A stretch of 64,000 nt of DNA, from assembly GCF_001895145.1 (NCBI RefSeq), contig NZ_BDIR01000011.1, positions 28,904 through 92,903 of the forward strand, in the 5' to 3' direction. The notes below the pieces were generated by a model. That model was not told the DNA's origin. It was given only the letters and a program-made list of their open reading frames with translations, and did not search any database. The DNA is from Arcobacter sp. LA11 (lineage in GTDB: Bacteria > Campylobacterota > Campylobacteria > Campylobacterales > Arcobacteraceae). Below, piece by piece: positions 16,436-26,646 of this stretch. Made by a program: the position numbers and the translations under genes. Position 1 is the first letter of the stretch; each line of letters starts with the position of its first letter.

Positions 16436-18363
16436 TTTTCTATATTGAACTCTTCTTTCATATTATCTATTAAATTTTTTATTTTTGCTTTTTGAGCTTT
16501 TGTTCTAGCTTCATCTTTTAGAGGTTTTATATTTTTATGGAATTTTTTTAAGAAGTTTAAAATATATTTATTTTTTTTATAGGGATTATTTATGTATGCT
16601 CCTAATTCAATTAATTCTAAAACCAAAGTTGTATAACCTAAAAATGCTGCATAATTTATTGCTAAAACTCCAAACTTATCTGGTTCATTCAATAAGGTTT
16701 TGTTGTATGAGTATATAAGTTTAAATACTTTAATATCATTTTTCCAAATTGAATTATGAACGATATTTCTTCCTTTATTATCAATAGCATGCATATCAGC
16801 ACCTGAATGTAAAAGAAGTTTTATTGTGGGCATATTACAATCTAAAATAGCTTTATGAAGTGTTATCCCTCCATAAGAATCCTTTGCATTTACATTTGCT
16901 CCCATCATGATAATTGTTTGTAAGTTATTATGATATTCTTTTTGTTGGCTATCTTTTTTGAAAGTTTTATTCTCTTCCATATATTTATAGATGATATTAT
17001 TACTATCTATATCTGTTTGATTTATATCGGCGCCATGTTTAACTAGAACTTTTAATAAATCTATATTTCCATATCTTAGTGTTTCAAAAATATAAGGCTC
17101 TTCTTTTGAGTTTAATAGAGATAAGTTTACGTCAGTATTATATAAAACAGTTTCTAATACAGTTGCATAATCTGTATTAAAATCAAGGTTTCTTTTTAGA
17201 GAGTTTTTTGCCTTTTTACCATTTTTTACAATTAATATTGCATCAATTAACTTTTCAATAACTGTTTGTCCATTTTTATCTTTTATATTTGCACTTGCAC
17301 CATAATCTAATAGTAAATAGATAACTTCTGAATATTTTGTACCTTTTGTTATGACAGTACTTAAAGCAGTCTCTTTATCTCTATTTTGAATATCAATATG
17401 TACTTCATATTCAAATAAGATATTTAATATATCAAGGTTATTAGCTTTCGCAGGTAAAGATAATATAGTGTCATTTTTGTTATTGCAAATAAAAGTGTTA
17501 GTATTTCTCTCTAAAATAACAGGAATAAAATTTATAAGATTTGCAATTTCATTTTTATGTCTTATTAAATCTTCAGGCTCTTCTTCAAAAAATATTTCTT
17601 CTTTTTTTAAAATATAGTTAATCAAATGAAGGAGTATATTATTTCCTTTTTTATCGATACAATCAATATCTAATTCTCTATTTATTAAAGAATTAAAAAT
17701 ATCTTCACATTCAGAACCATTTTGAACTACATAAAAAAGAATATTTCTTTCCATTGAATCTTTTATATTTAGATTATCAAACTTACTTAGAATTTTATTT
17801 AACATAGTTTTGTTTATATAAGAGTATTGATAAAACAGTAATTCATTGTTAATATCAAAATTTGGATCAGAAAATATATCATCTATAACTTTATAGTTTT
17901 CAGCTTTTATTGCTAGATGTAAGATTGTTTGATTTTCTTTGTTTCTTTTATTGATATTGTGAATACGAGGTTTGAGTTTTTTATATGCACCGAAATGATT
18001 ATTTAATATTGCAAAATCTATAGCTGTGTATCTATTATGGTCTTCATAGTCAACATTAATATCATCTCTTTTTAATAAAGCCGTAATCGTATCTGTATAT
18101 CCATACTTTGATGCTAGTATTATTGCTGTATCTCCAAAGATATCTACGGCATTGTAGTTTATATTATTGTTTAAAAGCCATTTTACGGATTCAATGTGAT
18201 TTTGGGTAATAATCAAATGCAAAAAAGTTTGCAAATTTTGATTTTTGTGATTGATATTTATATGTTCTAGCATTGATTTAATTTTACTCTCTTTGATAGA
18301 GGGTTTAGCAAGTTCTTCTAAAACGTCATCTGCAGTTATTTTTTTGAATAAGTTCCTAATCAT
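16432..18363 (-). CDS. Ankyrin-repeat protein
   Basis: The 643-residue protein starts at the ATG at 18363, chosen because AGAAGGA lies just upstream. A longer frame from 18396 has its ATG inside the -10 box. Repeats of about 33 residues run through the whole length: GDTAIILASKYGYTDTI, LHLAIKAENYKVIDD, LLKVLVKHGADINQTD and GGITLHKAILDCNMPTIKLL are typical. Residues after about 610 are a basic helix. There is no signal peptide or membrane segment, so it should be cytoplasmic and bind a protein partner that is not known. It stands alone, convergent with recN and divergent from the chemoreceptor gene. Confidence 0.85.
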   Translation of the reverse strand: MIRNLFKKITADDVLEELAKPSIKESKIKSMLEHININHKNQNLQTFLHLIITQNHIESVKWLLNNNINYNAVDIFGDTAIILASKYGYTDTITALLKRDDINVDYEDHNRYTAIDFAILNNHFGAYKKLKPRIHNINKRNKENQTILHLAIKAENYKVIDDIFSDPNFDINNELLFYQYSYINKTMLNKILSKFDNLNIKDSMERNILFYVVQNGSECEDIFNSLINRELDIDCIDKKGNNILLHLINYILKKEEIFFEEEPEDLIRHKNEIANLINFIPVILERNTNTFICNNKNDTILSLPAKANNLDILNILFEYEVHIDIQNRDKETALSTVITKGTKYSEVIYLLLDYGASANIKDKNGQTVIEKLIDAILIVKNGKKAKNSLKRNLDFNTDYATVLETVLYNTDVNLSLLNSKEEPYIFETLRYGNIDLLKVLVKHGADINQTDIDSNNIIYKYMEENKTFKKDSQQKEYHNNLQTIIMMGANVNAKDSYGGITLHKAILDCNMPTIKLLLHSGADMHAIDNKGRNIVHNSIWKNDIKVFKLIYSYNKTLLNEPDKFGVLAINYAAFLGYTTLVLELIELGAYINNPYKKNKYILNFLKKFHKNIKPLKDEARTKAQKAKIKNLIDNMKEEFNIEN

Positions 18364-18386
18364 TAATGGTCCTTCTATAAAGTGAA

Positions 18387-18395
18387 ATTTTATCA
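18387..18395 (-). promoter_or_regulatory. Extended -10 promoter for the ankyrin gene
   Basis: TGATAAAAT on the minus strand, about 24 bases before the chosen ATG. It overlaps an upstream in-frame ATG, which argues against that start. Confidence 0.55.
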
Positions 18396-18442
18396 TAAAA
18401 ACTTAAAATAAGAAAATAATTATATCTTACTTGTGTTTTCTG

Positions 18443-18472
18443 TTGACTTTTTAAACAGAGAAGAGATATAAT
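18443..18472 (+). promoter_or_regulatory. Promoter with -35 and -10 for the chemoreceptor gene
   Basis: TTGACT (18443-18448), 18 bases of spacing, and TATAAT (18467-18472). This is one of the few promoters in the window with a recognisable -35. Confidence 0.6.
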
Positions 18473-18502
18473 TTATAAAAATAACAAAATGTGGAGTTTT
18501 CT

Positions 18503-21481
18503 ATGTTCTCAAATTTATCTATAAAAGCAAAATTATTAATTATCTCTTTAGTTGCAATTGTATTGGTTGCTATACTAATAGCTGCAGAGTCAATTTACTC
18601 AGTAAAAAACCTCTCTAAGTCCAATATTTCAAACTTTAAAAAAGAAGCCTATGCTAATAAAGAGTCGGAGTTAAAAAATTATGTTTCTTTAGCTATGAAA
18701 ACAGTAGAGTCTTATCACAAAAGAACAGCAATTGAACAAGTAAAAATTGAAGTTCAAGAGGATTTGAAATCACAAGCAAAATTTATTTTCTCAATTGTAG
18801 ATTCGGAATATAAAAAATATAAAGACCTTCTTCCTGAAGATGAATTAAAAGAAAGAATCAGAGGTATTGTAGAAGGTACAAGATATGGAAATAATGGTTA
18901 TTTCTGGATTAATGATACTGGTGTAAAAATGATTATGCATCCTATAAAACCTTCTTTAAATGGTAAAAACTTATCACAATTAAAAGATAAAAGTGGTAAA
19001 AAATTCTTCCAAGAATTTGTAGATGTAGTAAATGCAAAAGGTGAAGGTTTCGTTGATTATTTATGGCCTAAACCAGGATTTGATGACCCTCAAGAAAAAG
19101 TTTCATTTGTAAAATTATTTAAACCATACAACTGGGTGATTGGTACAGGTGAATATGTTTCAGATGTATCTGCATTTTTAAAAAAAGAGGCTTTAACATC
19201 TATTGCAAATATGAAATATGGGAAAAGTGGATATTTTTGGATTAATGACTCAAATCATGTGATAAAAACACACGGAGCAAATCCCAAATTAATAGGTAAA
19301 AATGTTGCTGAAATAAAAGATCCAAATGGGGTTTATCTTTTTAAAGATATTGTTATTGCTGGAAATAAATCACCAAAAGGTGGTTTAGTAAAATATATGT
19401 GGGGGAAACCAGGTAAACCAGAACCACAACCTAAATTCTCTTATGTACAAAGATTTGCTCCATGGGATTGGATTATTGGAACAGGAGCATATGTAGATGA
19501 TATTGAAGATAGTATTAAGAAAATGGAAGAACAAACAGCAGAAGAGATTAATGAAATTATTATGTTCATTTCAATTTTCACAATTATTTGTATTATTATA
19601 ATCTATTTAATTTATTCATTCTTAATTAGAAGAACAATTATTACTCCCCTTGATCATTTAATTGATGCAATTAATGATGTTGCGGGAGATAACTCTACTA
19701 ATAAAACTATTAATAAAAAATCTGATGATGAAATTGGTAAAGTAGTAGATACTTTTAATGCATATATTCAAAAACTTGAAGATAGATATGCTGAAGATGC
19801 AAAAGTTATTGCAGAAGTTGAAGATGTTATTCAAAAAGTAAACAATGGTTTTTATGTTTACAAAGTTGAGCAAAACTCTTCAAATCCGCTTGTTCAGAAA
19901 TTAAGAGATTCAATTAATTCGATGATTTCTGGTACAAATGAGAAATTAATAGAAATAAATAAAATTTTAATTGAATATGGAAATTCTAACTTTGATTATA
20001 AAACAGAAGGAAGACATAGTACTTCAAATGGTATTGTAGGTTCAATTTTTACTAGTACAAAACAGCTTGGTGGAACAGTATCAGAATTCTTATCAATGAT
20101 TACAACAAGTGGAGATAAATTAAATCAAGATACAGATATTTTATCTACATCATCAAGCAAGTTGTCATCTTCTGCAAATGAGCAAGCAGCTTCTTTAGAA
20201 GAGACAGCAGCTGCTGTTGAAGAGATTACATCTATAATTAAATCAAGTAATGAAAAAGTTGATAGAATGTCAACATTAGCAAATGACTTAAATAAATCTG
20301 CTAAAGATGGTGAAGATTTAGCTTCTAAAACAACTCAAGCTATGGAAGATATTGATACTCAGGTTAATTCAATTAATGATGCAATTACAGTGATTGACCA
20401 AATTGCTTTCCAAACAAATATTTTATCACTTAACGCAGCAGTTGAAGCTGCAACAGCAGGTGAAGCTGGAAAAGGATTTGCTGTTGTTGCTCAAGAAGTA
20501 AGAAACCTAGCTTCAAGATCGGCAGAAGCAGCTAAAGAGATAAAAGATATTGTTGAAAATGCAACATCTAAAGCTAATGAAGGTAAATTAATTGCTGATA
20601 ATATGATTGGTGGATATACTGATTTAAATAGTAAAATTAGTGAAACAATTGAGCTTATCACCGATGTTACTAGTGCAAGTAAAGAACAAGAAACTGGTAT
20701 TGTTCAAATTAATGATGTGATTAATTCATTAGATCAAGCAACACAAGTAAATGCCTCGTCTGCCTCTCAAATCAGTAATCTAGCTAATGAAGTTTCATCA
20801 TTATCAACAGATCTTTTAAGTATTGCTGATAGAGCAAGTTTTGATGAAGGTAAAAAAACAGAAATATGTGATATAGATTTAGTATTCCAAATATCAAAAC
20901 TAAAAAATGATCATATTGTATTTAAAAATGATAATTTTGCAAAAGTTGGTTCAAATACAACTTGGAGTGTAACATCTTGTACTGAATGTGATTTTGGAAA
21001 ATGGATTGTTAAACAAGAAAGTTCAAATAAATCATTTACAAAAACTTCAAATTGGTCTTCAATGAAAGAGTGTCATGAATTAGTTCACAAAACTGTTCAA
21101 GAATATATTAATAAAAATGCACAAAATGCTTCTAATTCTGAACTAGAAGCAATTTCTAAAAAATTAGAAGATAGCACTGCTTGCTTATTTGGTTCAATGG
21201 ATAAAATAAAAGTAGAACATTGTAAAAACTATGAAGCAGAATCAAAAACTAATCTAGAAGTAAAAGATACAGTAAGTTTAGCAAAACTTGATACTCCAAA
21301 GGTTGAAAGTAGACCTAAAACAGTAACTTCTACACCTGTTAGAACAGCTCCTAAAAAAGTTGAACCAAAATCTGCACCAGTAAGACCAGCTCCAAGAAAA
21401 GTTGACCCTATTAAACCAACAGCACCTGTTAAGACTATTACTGCAAATAATAATGACGATGATGAGTGGGAAAGCTTTTAA
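18503..21481 (+). CDS. Methyl-accepting chemotaxis protein: double Cache, CZB zinc domain, C-terminal pentapeptide
   Basis: The protein has 992 residues from the ATG at 18503, which has GGAG 6 bases upstream; a GTG at 18491 overlaps that ribosome site. Order: TM1 (11-29), two tandem Cache_2-type sensor units each with YFWIND and ending WVIGTGEYV or [11 protein letters not shown]2 (about 325-350), HAMP, and the signalling hairpin with [24 protein letters not shown]-like domain follows (His in NDHIVFK, Cys in ECDFGKW, two His in ECHELVHK, the 3His/1Cys zinc set). Then comes a Pro/Lys/Val-rich linker ending in EWESF, which fits the CheR/CheB-binding pentapeptide (xWxxF). It probably senses small carboxylates or similar ligands in the periplasm. 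The linker would let the tail tether the adaptation enzymes. Confidence 0.93.
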   Translation: MFSNLSIKAKLLIISLVAIVLVAILIAAESIYSVKNLSKSNISNFKKEAYANKESELKNYVSLAMKTVESYHKRTAIEQVKIEVQEDLKSQAKFIFSIVDSEYKKYKDLLPEDELKERIRGIVEGTRYGNNGYFWINDTGVKMIMHPIKPSLNGKNLSQLKDKSGKKFFQEFVDVVNAKGEGFVDYLWPKPGFDDPQEKVSFVKLFKPYNWVIGTGEYVSDVSAFLKKEALTSIANMKYGKSGYFWINDSNHVIKTHGANPKLIGKNVAEIKDPNGVYLFKDIVIAGNKSPKGGLVKYMWGKPGKPEPQPKFSYVQRFAPWDWIIGTGAYVDDIEDSIKKMEEQTAEEINEIIMFISIFTIICIIIIYLIYSFLIRRTIITPLDHLIDAINDVAGDNSTNKTINKKSDDEIGKVVDTFNAYIQKLEDRYAEDAKVIAEVEDVIQKVNNGFYVYKVEQNSSNPLVQKLRDSINSMISGTNEKLIEINKILIEYGNSNFDYKTEGRHSTSNGIVGSIFTSTKQLGGTVSEFLSMITTSGDKLNQDTDILSTSSSKLSSSANEQAASLEETAAAVEEITSIIKSSNEKVDRMSTLANDLNKSAKDGEDLASKTTQAMEDIDTQVNSINDAITVIDQIAFQTNILSLNAAVEAATAGEAGKGFAVVAQEVRNLASRSAEAAKEIKDIVENATSKANEGKLIADNMIGGYTDLNSKISETIELITDVTSASKEQETGIVQINDVINSLDQATQVNASSASQISNLANEVSSLSTDLLSIADRASFDEGKKTEICDIDLVFQISKLKNDHIVFKNDNFAKVGSNTTWSVTSCTECDFGKWIVKQESSNKSFTKTSNWSSMKECHELVHKTVQEYINKNAQNASNSELEAISKKLEDSTACLFGSMDKIKVEHCKNYEAESKTNLEVKDTVSLAKLDTPKVESRPKTVTSTPVRTAPKKVEPKSAPVRPAPRKVDPIKPTAPVKTITANNNDDDEWESF

Positions 21482-21488
21482 AAGCTTT
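21471..21488 (+). terminator. Weak palindrome at the chemoreceptor stop codon
   Basis: AAAGC pairs with GCTTT around TTTTAAAA, overlapping the stop codon, followed by a pyrimidine-rich tract. A weak terminator at best. Confidence 0.25.
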
Positions 21489-21567
21489 TCTTCTCCTCTT
21501 TATATAAACTAAACTATACTTATAAAATCTAACTAGATTTTCAAAAAGCCTAAAATATAAAAAAATT

Positions 21568-21576
21568 TGATATAAT
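21568..21576 (+). promoter_or_regulatory. Extended -10 promoter for the U32 gene
   Basis: TGATATAAT, a perfect extended -10, 40 bases before the ATG at 21617. Confidence 0.65.
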
Positions 21577-21616
21577 TGCGATTTTAATAGATGTGTTTTA
21601 AACACAAAGGATTATA

Positions 21617-22930
21617 ATGAATAATGAAAAAGTAGAACTACTATCTCCAGCAGGAAACTTAGAAAAATTAAAAATTGCTTTTAAATATGGTGCAGATGCC
21701 GTATATGGTGGAGTTAGTCACTTTAGTTTAAGAATAAGAAGTGGAAAAGAATTTACCTTTGAAACTTTCAAAGAAGGAATAGATTACGCCCATGCTCATG
21801 GAAAAAAAGTATATGCAACAATCAACGGGTTTCCTTTTAATTCACAAATAGATTTACTAAAAAAACATATTTTAAAAATGGCAGAACTTAAGCCAGATGC
21901 ATTGATTGTAGCTGCTCCTGGTGTTGTAAAACTTTGTAGAGAATTAGCACCACAGATTCCAATTCATTTATCAACACAAGCAAATGTAATGAATTATTTA
22001 GATGCACAAGTATACTATGATATGGGTGTTAGAAGAATAATTGCTGCAAGGGAAATTTCTTTAAGAGATGTATCAGAAATTAAAAAACATTTACCTGATA
22101 TGGAAATAGAAATTTTCGTACATGGTTCAATGTGTTTTGCGTATTCAGGACGATGTTTAGTTAGTGCAGTTCAAATGGGAAGAGTTCCAAATAGAGGCTC
22201 ATGTGCAAATGATTGTAGATTTGAATATACTTTATATGCGGCAAATGAAGATCATAGCTCTTTATTTAGATTAGAAGAAGAACCTGGAATTGGAACATAT
22301 ATTTTCAATGCAAAAGATATGAACTTAGCATCACATGTAGATGAAATTTTAGAAGCAGGAACAGTTGATTCAATTAAAATTGAAGGAAGAACAAAATCAC
22401 CATATTATGCTGCTGTTACAGCATATGCTTATAGATCTGCAATAGATGATTTTTATGCGTCAAAATTTGATGCTTCTAAATATCAACATGAGTTAGCAAC
22501 TACAAAAAATAGAGGTTTTACGGATGCTTATTTAATTCATAAACCTTTTGAAAAGAATGACACACAAAACCATGAATATGCTTTAAGTAAAGGAAGTTAT
22601 GAAGTTAGTGGCTTAGTAACAGATGATGAAGAACATTTTTTATGTAAATATAAAACTTATCCAAATGAAGAGACTGAAATTTTCGCACCATTAAATTCTG
22701 AAATTGAAGAGTGTGAAAATGAAATTGGTAAGATTTACAAAAAAGATGATGGAAAATACTATGTAAGTTTTAAAAAGATTTTAACTGAGACAAATAAAGA
22801 GTTAGAATCAGTACATAGTGGAAATTTAAATAAAATACAATTACCAGGAAAATTGCCATATCTTACGATGTTAAGAGTAGAAAGTGAAGAGATAAGTGAA
22901 TCATGTGGACAAGGATCTTGTAGTAATTAA
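21617..22930 (+). CDS. trhP: U32 peptidase-family tRNA hydroxylase (TrhP-like)
   Basis: The 437-residue protein has the U32 layout: ELLSPAGNLEKLKIAFKYGADAVYGG at the start, FVHGSMCFAYSGRCL in the middle with its cysteines, RGSCANDCRFEY for the iron-sulfur-type cysteine set, and IKIEGRTKSPYY. Family members of this length act as prephenate-dependent hydroxylases of U34 in tRNA (5-hydroxyuridine). Older databases call them collagenase-like proteases. An AAAGGA ribosome site precedes the ATG. The GT9-like gene starts on the very next base after the stop, so the two are translationally coupled. Confidence 0.85.
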   Translation: MNNEKVELLSPAGNLEKLKIAFKYGADAVYGGVSHFSLRIRSGKEFTFETFKEGIDYAHAHGKKVYATINGFPFNSQIDLLKKHILKMAELKPDALIVAAPGVVKLCRELAPQIPIHLSTQANVMNYLDAQVYYDMGVRRIIAAREISLRDVSEIKKHLPDMEIEIFVHGSMCFAYSGRCLVSAVQMGRVPNRGSCANDCRFEYTLYAANEDHSSLFRLEEEPGIGTYIFNAKDMNLASHVDEILEAGTVDSIKIEGRTKSPYYAAVTAYAYRSAIDDFYASKFDASKYQHELATTKNRGFTDAYLIHKPFEKNDTQNHEYALSKGSYEVSGLVTDDEEHFLCKYKTYPNEETEIFAPLNSEIEECENEIGKIYKKDDGKYYVSFKKILTETNKELESVHSGNLNKIQLPGKLPYLTMLRVESEEISESCGQGSCSN

Positions 22931-24235
22931 ATGGTAATTTTTAGAGTAACAGAAAATATTAATATCAAGACCACAGATGGAACTTTAGTCAAATATAATA
23001 AACTAAAAAATCCATCTAATCTTTTCAATGAGACTGTGTATGTAACAACTTTTGAAGATTATACTGATTTAAAAAGGGTATTTTCAAATGTTGGAGATAA
23101 ATATCGTGCTAGAGTTATAGATGAGACAAAAATTAGATATTTAAGTCAGTTTCCTAGAGAGTTAGGAGTTTCTAATTTAAATGAGTATTCTATTACTCAA
23201 AATTTAGATTATAAATATAAAGAGTTTAATGCAAATTGTTCTGATGATGATTTGAAATCAATGTATTTAAATGAAAATAAAGTAGACTTAGATAAACAAT
23301 TAGAGGGTAGTTTAAAAGAAGATATCTCTATTGTAATCATTGGAAACTTAGGACAAAGTATTTCTGAGATGATTTGTTCTTCTACTGCTTTAAGACTTTT
23401 AAATGATAAATTGAAGAAGAGATTTAGAAGTGTTAAATTAGATATTTATCTAAATGCTTCAGATAATAAATATTATTCAAGAGATAAATCTATTTTTACA
23501 AATCAAAGTTTTATAAATAAAGTTTCTGCTTTATCAATAGATGTAAAACAGATGTGCCAATATGATTTTTTTATAGATGCAAGTTCAGTTTCTAAAAGAA
23601 GTTATTATTCACAACTTTCACATATTGATGCATGGCTTTATAAATTTGGAATAGATTATACAAAAATTGATGAAAGAGAAAAATACAATACAATTAATAT
23701 ATCTTTATATCATCCTAAAAAAGAGTTAAAAGAAAAAATAAATAATATAAAACTAAAGGGTAAAACTTTACTTTTTCATCCATACTCTGCAAATATAACT
23801 AAGTCAATTCCTAAAGAAATAGCTATAAAACTTTTAAAAGAATTACTTTTAAAACTACCTGATTATACTATTGTTTCAGTATTAAAATTAGAGTCAAAAT
23901 TTGATAGTGATAGATATGTAGATTTATCATCATATTCTAACGGTTTTTTAGACTATTGTTTTATTGTTTCAAATATGGATAAGATAATTACAGTTAATAC
24001 TGCAACATATCACATTGCAGATGCTTTTTTTATACCAACTCTTACTATTCTTACTGATTCAAATCTTAATGAAAAAATTCAACATTATACAAATTCTAAA
24101 GCAATATATGTAGAAGATAAATCAAAAAATTTTAGTAACTTTGTCTTTCAGACAGATTCTCTTATTTTATACAAGTTTGAAGGTTGGTCAAAACTTAAAT
24201 CTTCTAGGATTATAAAGTTATTAGAAACATTTTGA
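22931..24235 (+). CDS. GT9 (heptosyltransferase)-like protein
   Basis: The 434-residue protein has a C-terminal half like ADP-heptose glycosyltransferases: LLFHPYSANITKSIPKEIAIKLL, then TIVSVLKLESKFDSDRYVDL, and ITVNTATYHIADAFFIPTLTIL in place of the nucleotide-sugar loop. The N-terminal 130 residues have no match I recognise. If active it would add a sugar to lipooligosaccharide at the inner membrane face. The acceptor is unknown, and the divergent N-terminus leaves room for another role. The purE promoter overlaps its stop codon. Confidence 0.6.
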   Translation: MVIFRVTENINIKTTDGTLVKYNKLKNPSNLFNETVYVTTFEDYTDLKRVFSNVGDKYRARVIDETKIRYLSQFPRELGVSNLNEYSITQNLDYKYKEFNANCSDDDLKSMYLNENKVDLDKQLEGSLKEDISIVIIGNLGQSISEMICSSTALRLLNDKLKKRFRSVKLDIYLNASDNKYYSRDKSIFTNQSFINKVSALSIDVKQMCQYDFFIDASSVSKRSYYSQLSHIDAWLYKFGIDYTKIDEREKYNTINISLYHPKKELKEKINNIKLKGKTLLFHPYSANITKSIPKEIAIKLLKELLLKLPDYTIVSVLKLESKFDSDRYVDLSSYSNGFLDYCFIVSNMDKIITVNTATYHIADAFFIPTLTILTDSNLNEKIQHYTNSKAIYVEDKSKNFSNFVFQTDSLILYKFEGWSKLKSSRIIKLLETF

Positions 24236-24241
24236 TATAAT
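24233..24241 (+). promoter_or_regulatory. Extended -10 promoter for purE operon
   Basis: TGATATAAT, with its TGA serving as the stop codon of the upstream gene. It lies 32 bases before the purE ATG. Confidence 0.65.
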
Positions 24242-24273
24242 ACTGCCATTTTAAAAAAAAATCAGGGGTTAAA

Positions 24274-24768
24274 ATGAATTTTGTATCTATTATTATGGGA
24301 AGTAAGTCTGACTATGAAATTATGAAGCATTGTGCTGACACTTTCGAAAAGTTTGATGTTAAATATGAGATTGTTATTTCTTCAGCTCACAGAAGTCCAG
24401 AAAGAACTAAAAATTATATTAAAGAAGCAGAAGAAAAAGGTGCTGTATCTTTTATTGCTGCTGCTGGTATGGCTGCACATTTAGCTGGTGCTTTAGCTGC
24501 TGGTACAACTAAACCAGTTATTGGTGTACCTATGAAAGGTGGAGCAATGGATGGAATGGATGCTATGCTTTCAACTGTTCAAATGCCTGCTGGTATGCCT
24601 GTTGGTACTGTTGCTTTAGGTAGATCTGGTGCAGTTAATGCAGCATATTTTGCTATGCAAATTATGGCTATTACTGATAAAGAATTAGCTATTAAATTAA
24701 AAGAAGATAGAGTAGTTCAAGCTAAAAAAGTTGAAACTGATTCTAAAAGTATCGAAGTAATACTTTAA
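24274..24768 (+). CDS. purE: N5-carboxyaminoimidazole ribonucleotide mutase
   Basis: The 164-residue class I PurE moves the carboxyl group to make CAIR in purine synthesis. Motifs are IIMGSKSDYEIM, SAHRSPERT (with the catalytic His) and AGMAAHLAGALAAGT. The partner purK is not in view. It begins the conserved block to rimM. Its stop overlaps the next start (TAATG). Confidence 0.96.
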   Translation: MNFVSIIMGSKSDYEIMKHCADTFEKFDVKYEIVISSAHRSPERTKNYIKEAEEKGAVSFIAAAGMAAHLAGALAAGTTKPVIGVPMKGGAMDGMDAMLSTVQMPAGMPVGTVALGRSGAVNAAYFAMQIMAITDKELAIKLKEDRVVQAKKVETDSKSIEVIL

Positions 24769-25001
24769 TGAAGCAAGTTGCACTATTTACACAGCCTAGT
24801 TGTAAATGGTGCAATGAAGCAAAAGCTTATTTCAAAGCAAAAAAGATTAGGTATAATCTTATAGATCTTTCCACAAACAAAAAAGCTTTAAACGATTGTA
24901 AGAAACATGGCTGCAAAGGTGCACCTGTAGTTTTAATAGAGAATCATTGGATTTGTGGTTTTGACAAAAATAAAATTAATAAAGCATTAGGAATTAAATA
25001 G
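24768..25001 (+). CDS. Glutaredoxin-like protein
   Basis: The 77-residue thioredoxin-fold protein has an active site CKWC, the cis-Pro segment GAPVVLI and a GFDKNKI helix. It is a compact dithiol glutaredoxin (NrdH/Grx-like). It overlaps purE by one base and glyQ follows directly, the arrangement I recall in C. jejuni. Its substrate is unknown. A second Cys pair (NDCKKHGC) lies mid-protein. Confidence 0.85.
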   Translation: MKQVALFTQPSCKWCNEAKAYFKAKKIRYNLIDLSTNKKALNDCKKHGCKGAPVVLIENHWICGFDKNKINKALGIK

Positions 25002-25886
25002 ATGGTTACATTTTCGGAAATTCTATTAAAATTACAACAATTTTGGGCACAGCAAGGATGTAATATTGTACAACCATATGATATTCCTGCTGGAGCTGGT
25101 ACTTTTCACCCTGCTACTCTTTTAAGAAGTTTAGATTCTACTCCTTGGTCAACTGCGTATGTAGCACCGAGTAGAAGGCCAACTGATGGAAGATATGGAG
25201 AAAATCCAAATAGACTTGGAGCTTATTATCAGTTTCAAGCGCTAATCAAACCAAGTCCTGATAATATTCAAGATTTATACTTACAATCTTTAGAGTATTT
25301 AGGCTTAGATATTTCTAAACATGATATTAGATTTGTAGAAGATAACTGGGAATCTCCAACTCTAGGAGCATGGGGTCTTGGTTGGGAAGTATGGCTTGAT
25401 GGTATGGAAGTAACACAGTTTACTTACTTCCAACAAGTTGGAGGTCTTCCTTGTGATCCCGTTGCAGTTGAGATTACATATGGAACTGAAAGACTTGCTA
25501 TGTATCTTCAAGGTGTTGATTCTGTATTTGATATTGTTTGGAATGAGAATGAGTATGGAAAAACTACATATGCAGATGTTCACAAAGAGAGTGAGTATCA
25601 GTTCTCTACTTACAACTTTGAAGTAGCAGATGTTGACATGTTGTTTAGACATTTTGATGATGCTTTTAAAGAGTGTAAAGTTTGTTTAGAAAAAGGTTTA
25701 CCTTTACCTGCATATGATCAATGTATGATTGCTTCTCATGCTTTTAATACGCTTGATGCAAGAAAAGCTATTTCTGTAACGGAAAGACAAAACTATATTC
25801 TAAAGGTGCGAGAATTAGCCCAAGGTTGTGCTGTTTTATATAAAGAACAAGAACCTGAAAGATTAAAAAGAATAGGTAGAGCATAA
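25002..25886 (+). CDS. glyQ: Glycine-tRNA ligase alpha subunit
   Basis: The 294-residue catalytic subunit of the alpha2beta2 bacterial GlyRS contains [20 protein letters not shown] and the ATP-site segment around [21 protein letters not shown]. Length is normal. glyS (beta) is not adjacent and must lie elsewhere. The gene starts right after the glutaredoxin stop. Confidence 0.97.
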   Translation: MVTFSEILLKLQQFWAQQGCNIVQPYDIPAGAGTFHPATLLRSLDSTPWSTAYVAPSRRPTDGRYGENPNRLGAYYQFQALIKPSPDNIQDLYLQSLEYLGLDISKHDIRFVEDNWESPTLGAWGLGWEVWLDGMEVTQFTYFQQVGGLPCDPVAVEITYGTERLAMYLQGVDSVFDIVWNENEYGKTTYADVHKESEYQFSTYNFEVADVDMLFRHFDDAFKECKVCLEKGLPLPAYDQCMIASHAFNTLDARKAISVTERQNYILKVRELAQGCAVLYKEQEPERLKRIGRA

Positions 25887-25890
25887 TCTT

Positions 25891-26646
25891 ATGAAACTAC
25901 AAGAAATTTATCAATTTTTAAATGAATTGTCACCTTTTGAACTGCAAGAAAAATGGGATAACTCAGGCTTAATAGTTGGAAGTTTCGAAGATGAAATAGA
26001 AAAAGTTTATATTTCTATAGATTTAGATGAAGAAATTTTAGAAACAATTGATGAAAATTCTTTAGTAATAACTCATCATCCTTTAATTTTTTCGCCTTTA
26101 AAAAGAGTTAATTTTGATTCATATAGTACTAAACTACTTAGAACTTTGATTCAAAAAAATATTTCTCTTATTTCTATGCATACAAATATTGATACTACAC
26201 ATTTAAACAAATATGTAGCACGAGAAATTCTTGATTTAGATGTTATTGATAGTGAAGGTTATATTTGTTACGCAAATGTAAACGATAGTTTTTCTTCCTT
26301 TGCTAATAAAATATCATCTAAATTAGGTTTAGAGTATTTAAAGTATGTTAAGTGTAGTGAAAAAGTAGAGAAAGTTGCGCTTGTAACTGGTGCTGGTATG
26401 TCAATGATTGGTGATATTGATGCAGATTGTTTTATTACAGGTGATATAAAATATCATGATGCAATGGAAGCAAAAGCTAGAGGTATTTCATTAATTGACA
26501 TAAGACACTATGAAAGTGAAAAGCACTTTAGCCCCTTATTAGAGGGACTATTAAGTGAATATTTGAAAAAAAATAAATTAAAAGCTATAATAACAGCTTC
26601 AAAAAATCCATTTAAGTTTTGTACCCAAGGAGAAACGGTTGAATAA
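25891..26646 (+). CDS. Nif3-like dinuclear metal-centre protein
   Basis: The 251-residue protein has the Nif3/YbgI motifs: WDNSGLIVG near the start, VITHHPLIF and MHTNID for metal ligands, and LIDIRHYESEKH at the end. It forms hexameric rings with a dimetal site; a GTP cyclohydrolase-like or other hydrolase role has been proposed but not fixed. Same position (after glyQ) as HP0959 in H. pylori. Overlaps the next gene by 8 bases. Confidence 0.9.
   Translation: MKLQEIYQFLNELSPFELQEKWDNSGLIVGSFEDEIEKVYISIDLDEEILETIDENSLVITHHPLIFSPLKRVNFDSYSTKLLRTLIQKNISLISMHTNIDTTHLNKYVAREILDLDVIDSEGYICYANVNDSFSSFANKISSKLGLEYLKYVKCSEKVEKVALVTGAGMSMIGDIDADCFITGDIKYHDAMEAKARGISLIDIRHYESEKHFSPLLEGLLSEYLKKNKLKAIITASKNPFKFCTQGETVE

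Noticed and set aside
18364..18396. Ankyrin gene start at 18396
   Set aside because: This ATG overlaps an extended -10 box; the ATG at 18363 has a good ribosome site.
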